Shown in pieces: positions 5,552 to 5,878 of a stretch of 5,878 nucleotides of DNA. The DNA comes from Methanobacteriota archaeon. GTDB lineage: Archaea > Halobacteriota > Methanosarcinia > Methanosarcinales > Methanoperedenaceae. How positions within the stretch are numbered: position 1 is the stretch's first letter; each line of letters opens with the position of its first letter. The translations under genes were made by a program, and so were the position numbers. Under the pieces are notes generated by a model. That model was not told where the DNA came from. It made no database searches and saw only the letters and a program-made list of their open reading frames with translations. The DNA lies in NCBI GenBank assembly GCA_018899795.1, contig JAHIHJ010000132.1:1-5878 (forward strand), in the 5' to 3' direction.

Positions 5552-5878
5552 CTAGGAAAGGAACGCGAATTCTGCCGATGCGTGAATCCTTGTATACATG
5601 GAGATACGCCATATCCGAGTCATCCGTGTTTCGAGTCGATGGTGTGCATTAATATCAAGCTGCGCTATTCTTGGCTTTAGCCGCTCCCTGTGTTTGAAGA
5701 GCCACTCAACATAAGAAAGCCCCTGGAAAACAGCAGAATCCATATCTTCGCCCTGTTTTTTGACCTCAACCACGACCAGCGCTTTGCTGTGCATCTCCTT
5801 CGCCAGAATATCTATATGTTCCCGCCCGAACTGTTTGTTTCGCCTGACTTTTCCCACAGGCGTTTCATAATACAGGAA
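5552..5878 (-). CDS. PD-(D/E)XK nuclease-like protein, partial, C-terminus probably degraded
   Basis: The frame is open to the right edge of the window, so the N-terminus is missing; 108 residues are visible, beginning FLYYETPVGK. The nuclease core is clear: D in HIDILAKE, the E-x-K pair in VVVEVKKQ, and Q-x3-Y in FQGLSYVEWL, the motif typical of RecB/NucS-like nucleases. It would cut DNA with a divalent metal, but the exact family (NucS/DUF91-like or an uncharacterised relative) cannot be set from this part. After about PRIAQLDIN the protein turns into Arg-, Met- and His-rich sequence. The DNA there (5616-5637) contains a CGAGTC direct repeat around CATCCGTGTT, resembling intergenic repeat DNA. 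The original 3' end has probably been replaced or lost, so this may be a pseudogene. A GTG at 5857 exists but would cut into the conserved ETPVG segment. Confidence 0.6.
   Translation of the reverse strand, partial: FLYYETPVGKVRRNKQFGREHIDILAKEMHSKALVVVEVKKQGEDMDSAVFQGLSYVEWLFKHRERLKPRIAQLDINAHHRLETRMTRIWRISMYTRIHASAEFAFLS

Overview
The window looks like chromosomal DNA from a euryarchaeon of the methanogen/ANME side, such as Methanosarcinales or the Methanoperedens group. That placement is inferred from gene content and not tested by a search. The support is: AT-rich TATA boxes about 25 nt before likely transcript starts; GGTGA/GAGGT Shine-Dalgarno sites; a hexulose-6-phosphate synthase fused to an RraA-like domain; a winged-helix protein with CBS domains (COG2524 type); and a CBS-pair protein fused to a ParB-like domain.

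Layout, left to right. Positions 1-571 are AT-rich and mostly non-coding. They hold a long imperfect hairpin built from CGCAGATRAA decamers (138-200) and one weak small ORF with a CxxC motif (289-462, minus). Next is a two-gene minus-strand operon: a diiron ferritin/rubrerythrin-like protein (1400-1906), then an endonuclease IV-like TIM barrel (572-1399). Its stop and start codons abut (TGAATG). Divergent from it is the CBS-ParB fusion (2055-2885, plus). That gene converges, with a 12-nt gap, on a winged-helix/CBS regulator (2898-3773, minus), which has a duplicated 14-bp operator-like repeat just upstream. Further upstream on the minus strand is the Hps-RraA fusion (3886 to about 5160). Its family-conserved N-terminus is intact, but the reading frame has no ATG, GTG or TTG where it should begin. 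From 5270 to 5487 is a non-coding 218-bp segment bounded by inverted 28-bp decamer repeats with an 18-bp-pair hairpin inside. The right edge carries the 3' part of a PD-(D/E)XK nuclease gene whose C-terminus looks degraded.

How the genes may work together. The ferritin-like protein plus the AP-endonuclease-like protein suggest oxidant removal coupled to DNA repair. The Hps domain belongs to formaldehyde/ribulose-5-phosphate metabolism, which archaea use to make pentoses. The two convergent CBS proteins probably sense nucleotides (CBS pairs commonly bind AMP, ATP or SAM), and one of them probably acts as a transcription factor. The five-gene block is flanked by a 58-bp direct repeat (173-230 and 5270-5327).

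The points most worth a second look are the missing start codon of hps-rraA, the CBS-ParB protein with a DGHHR motif shared with ParB-fold serine kinases, the duplicated operator-like repeat, and the two paired-repeat structures.
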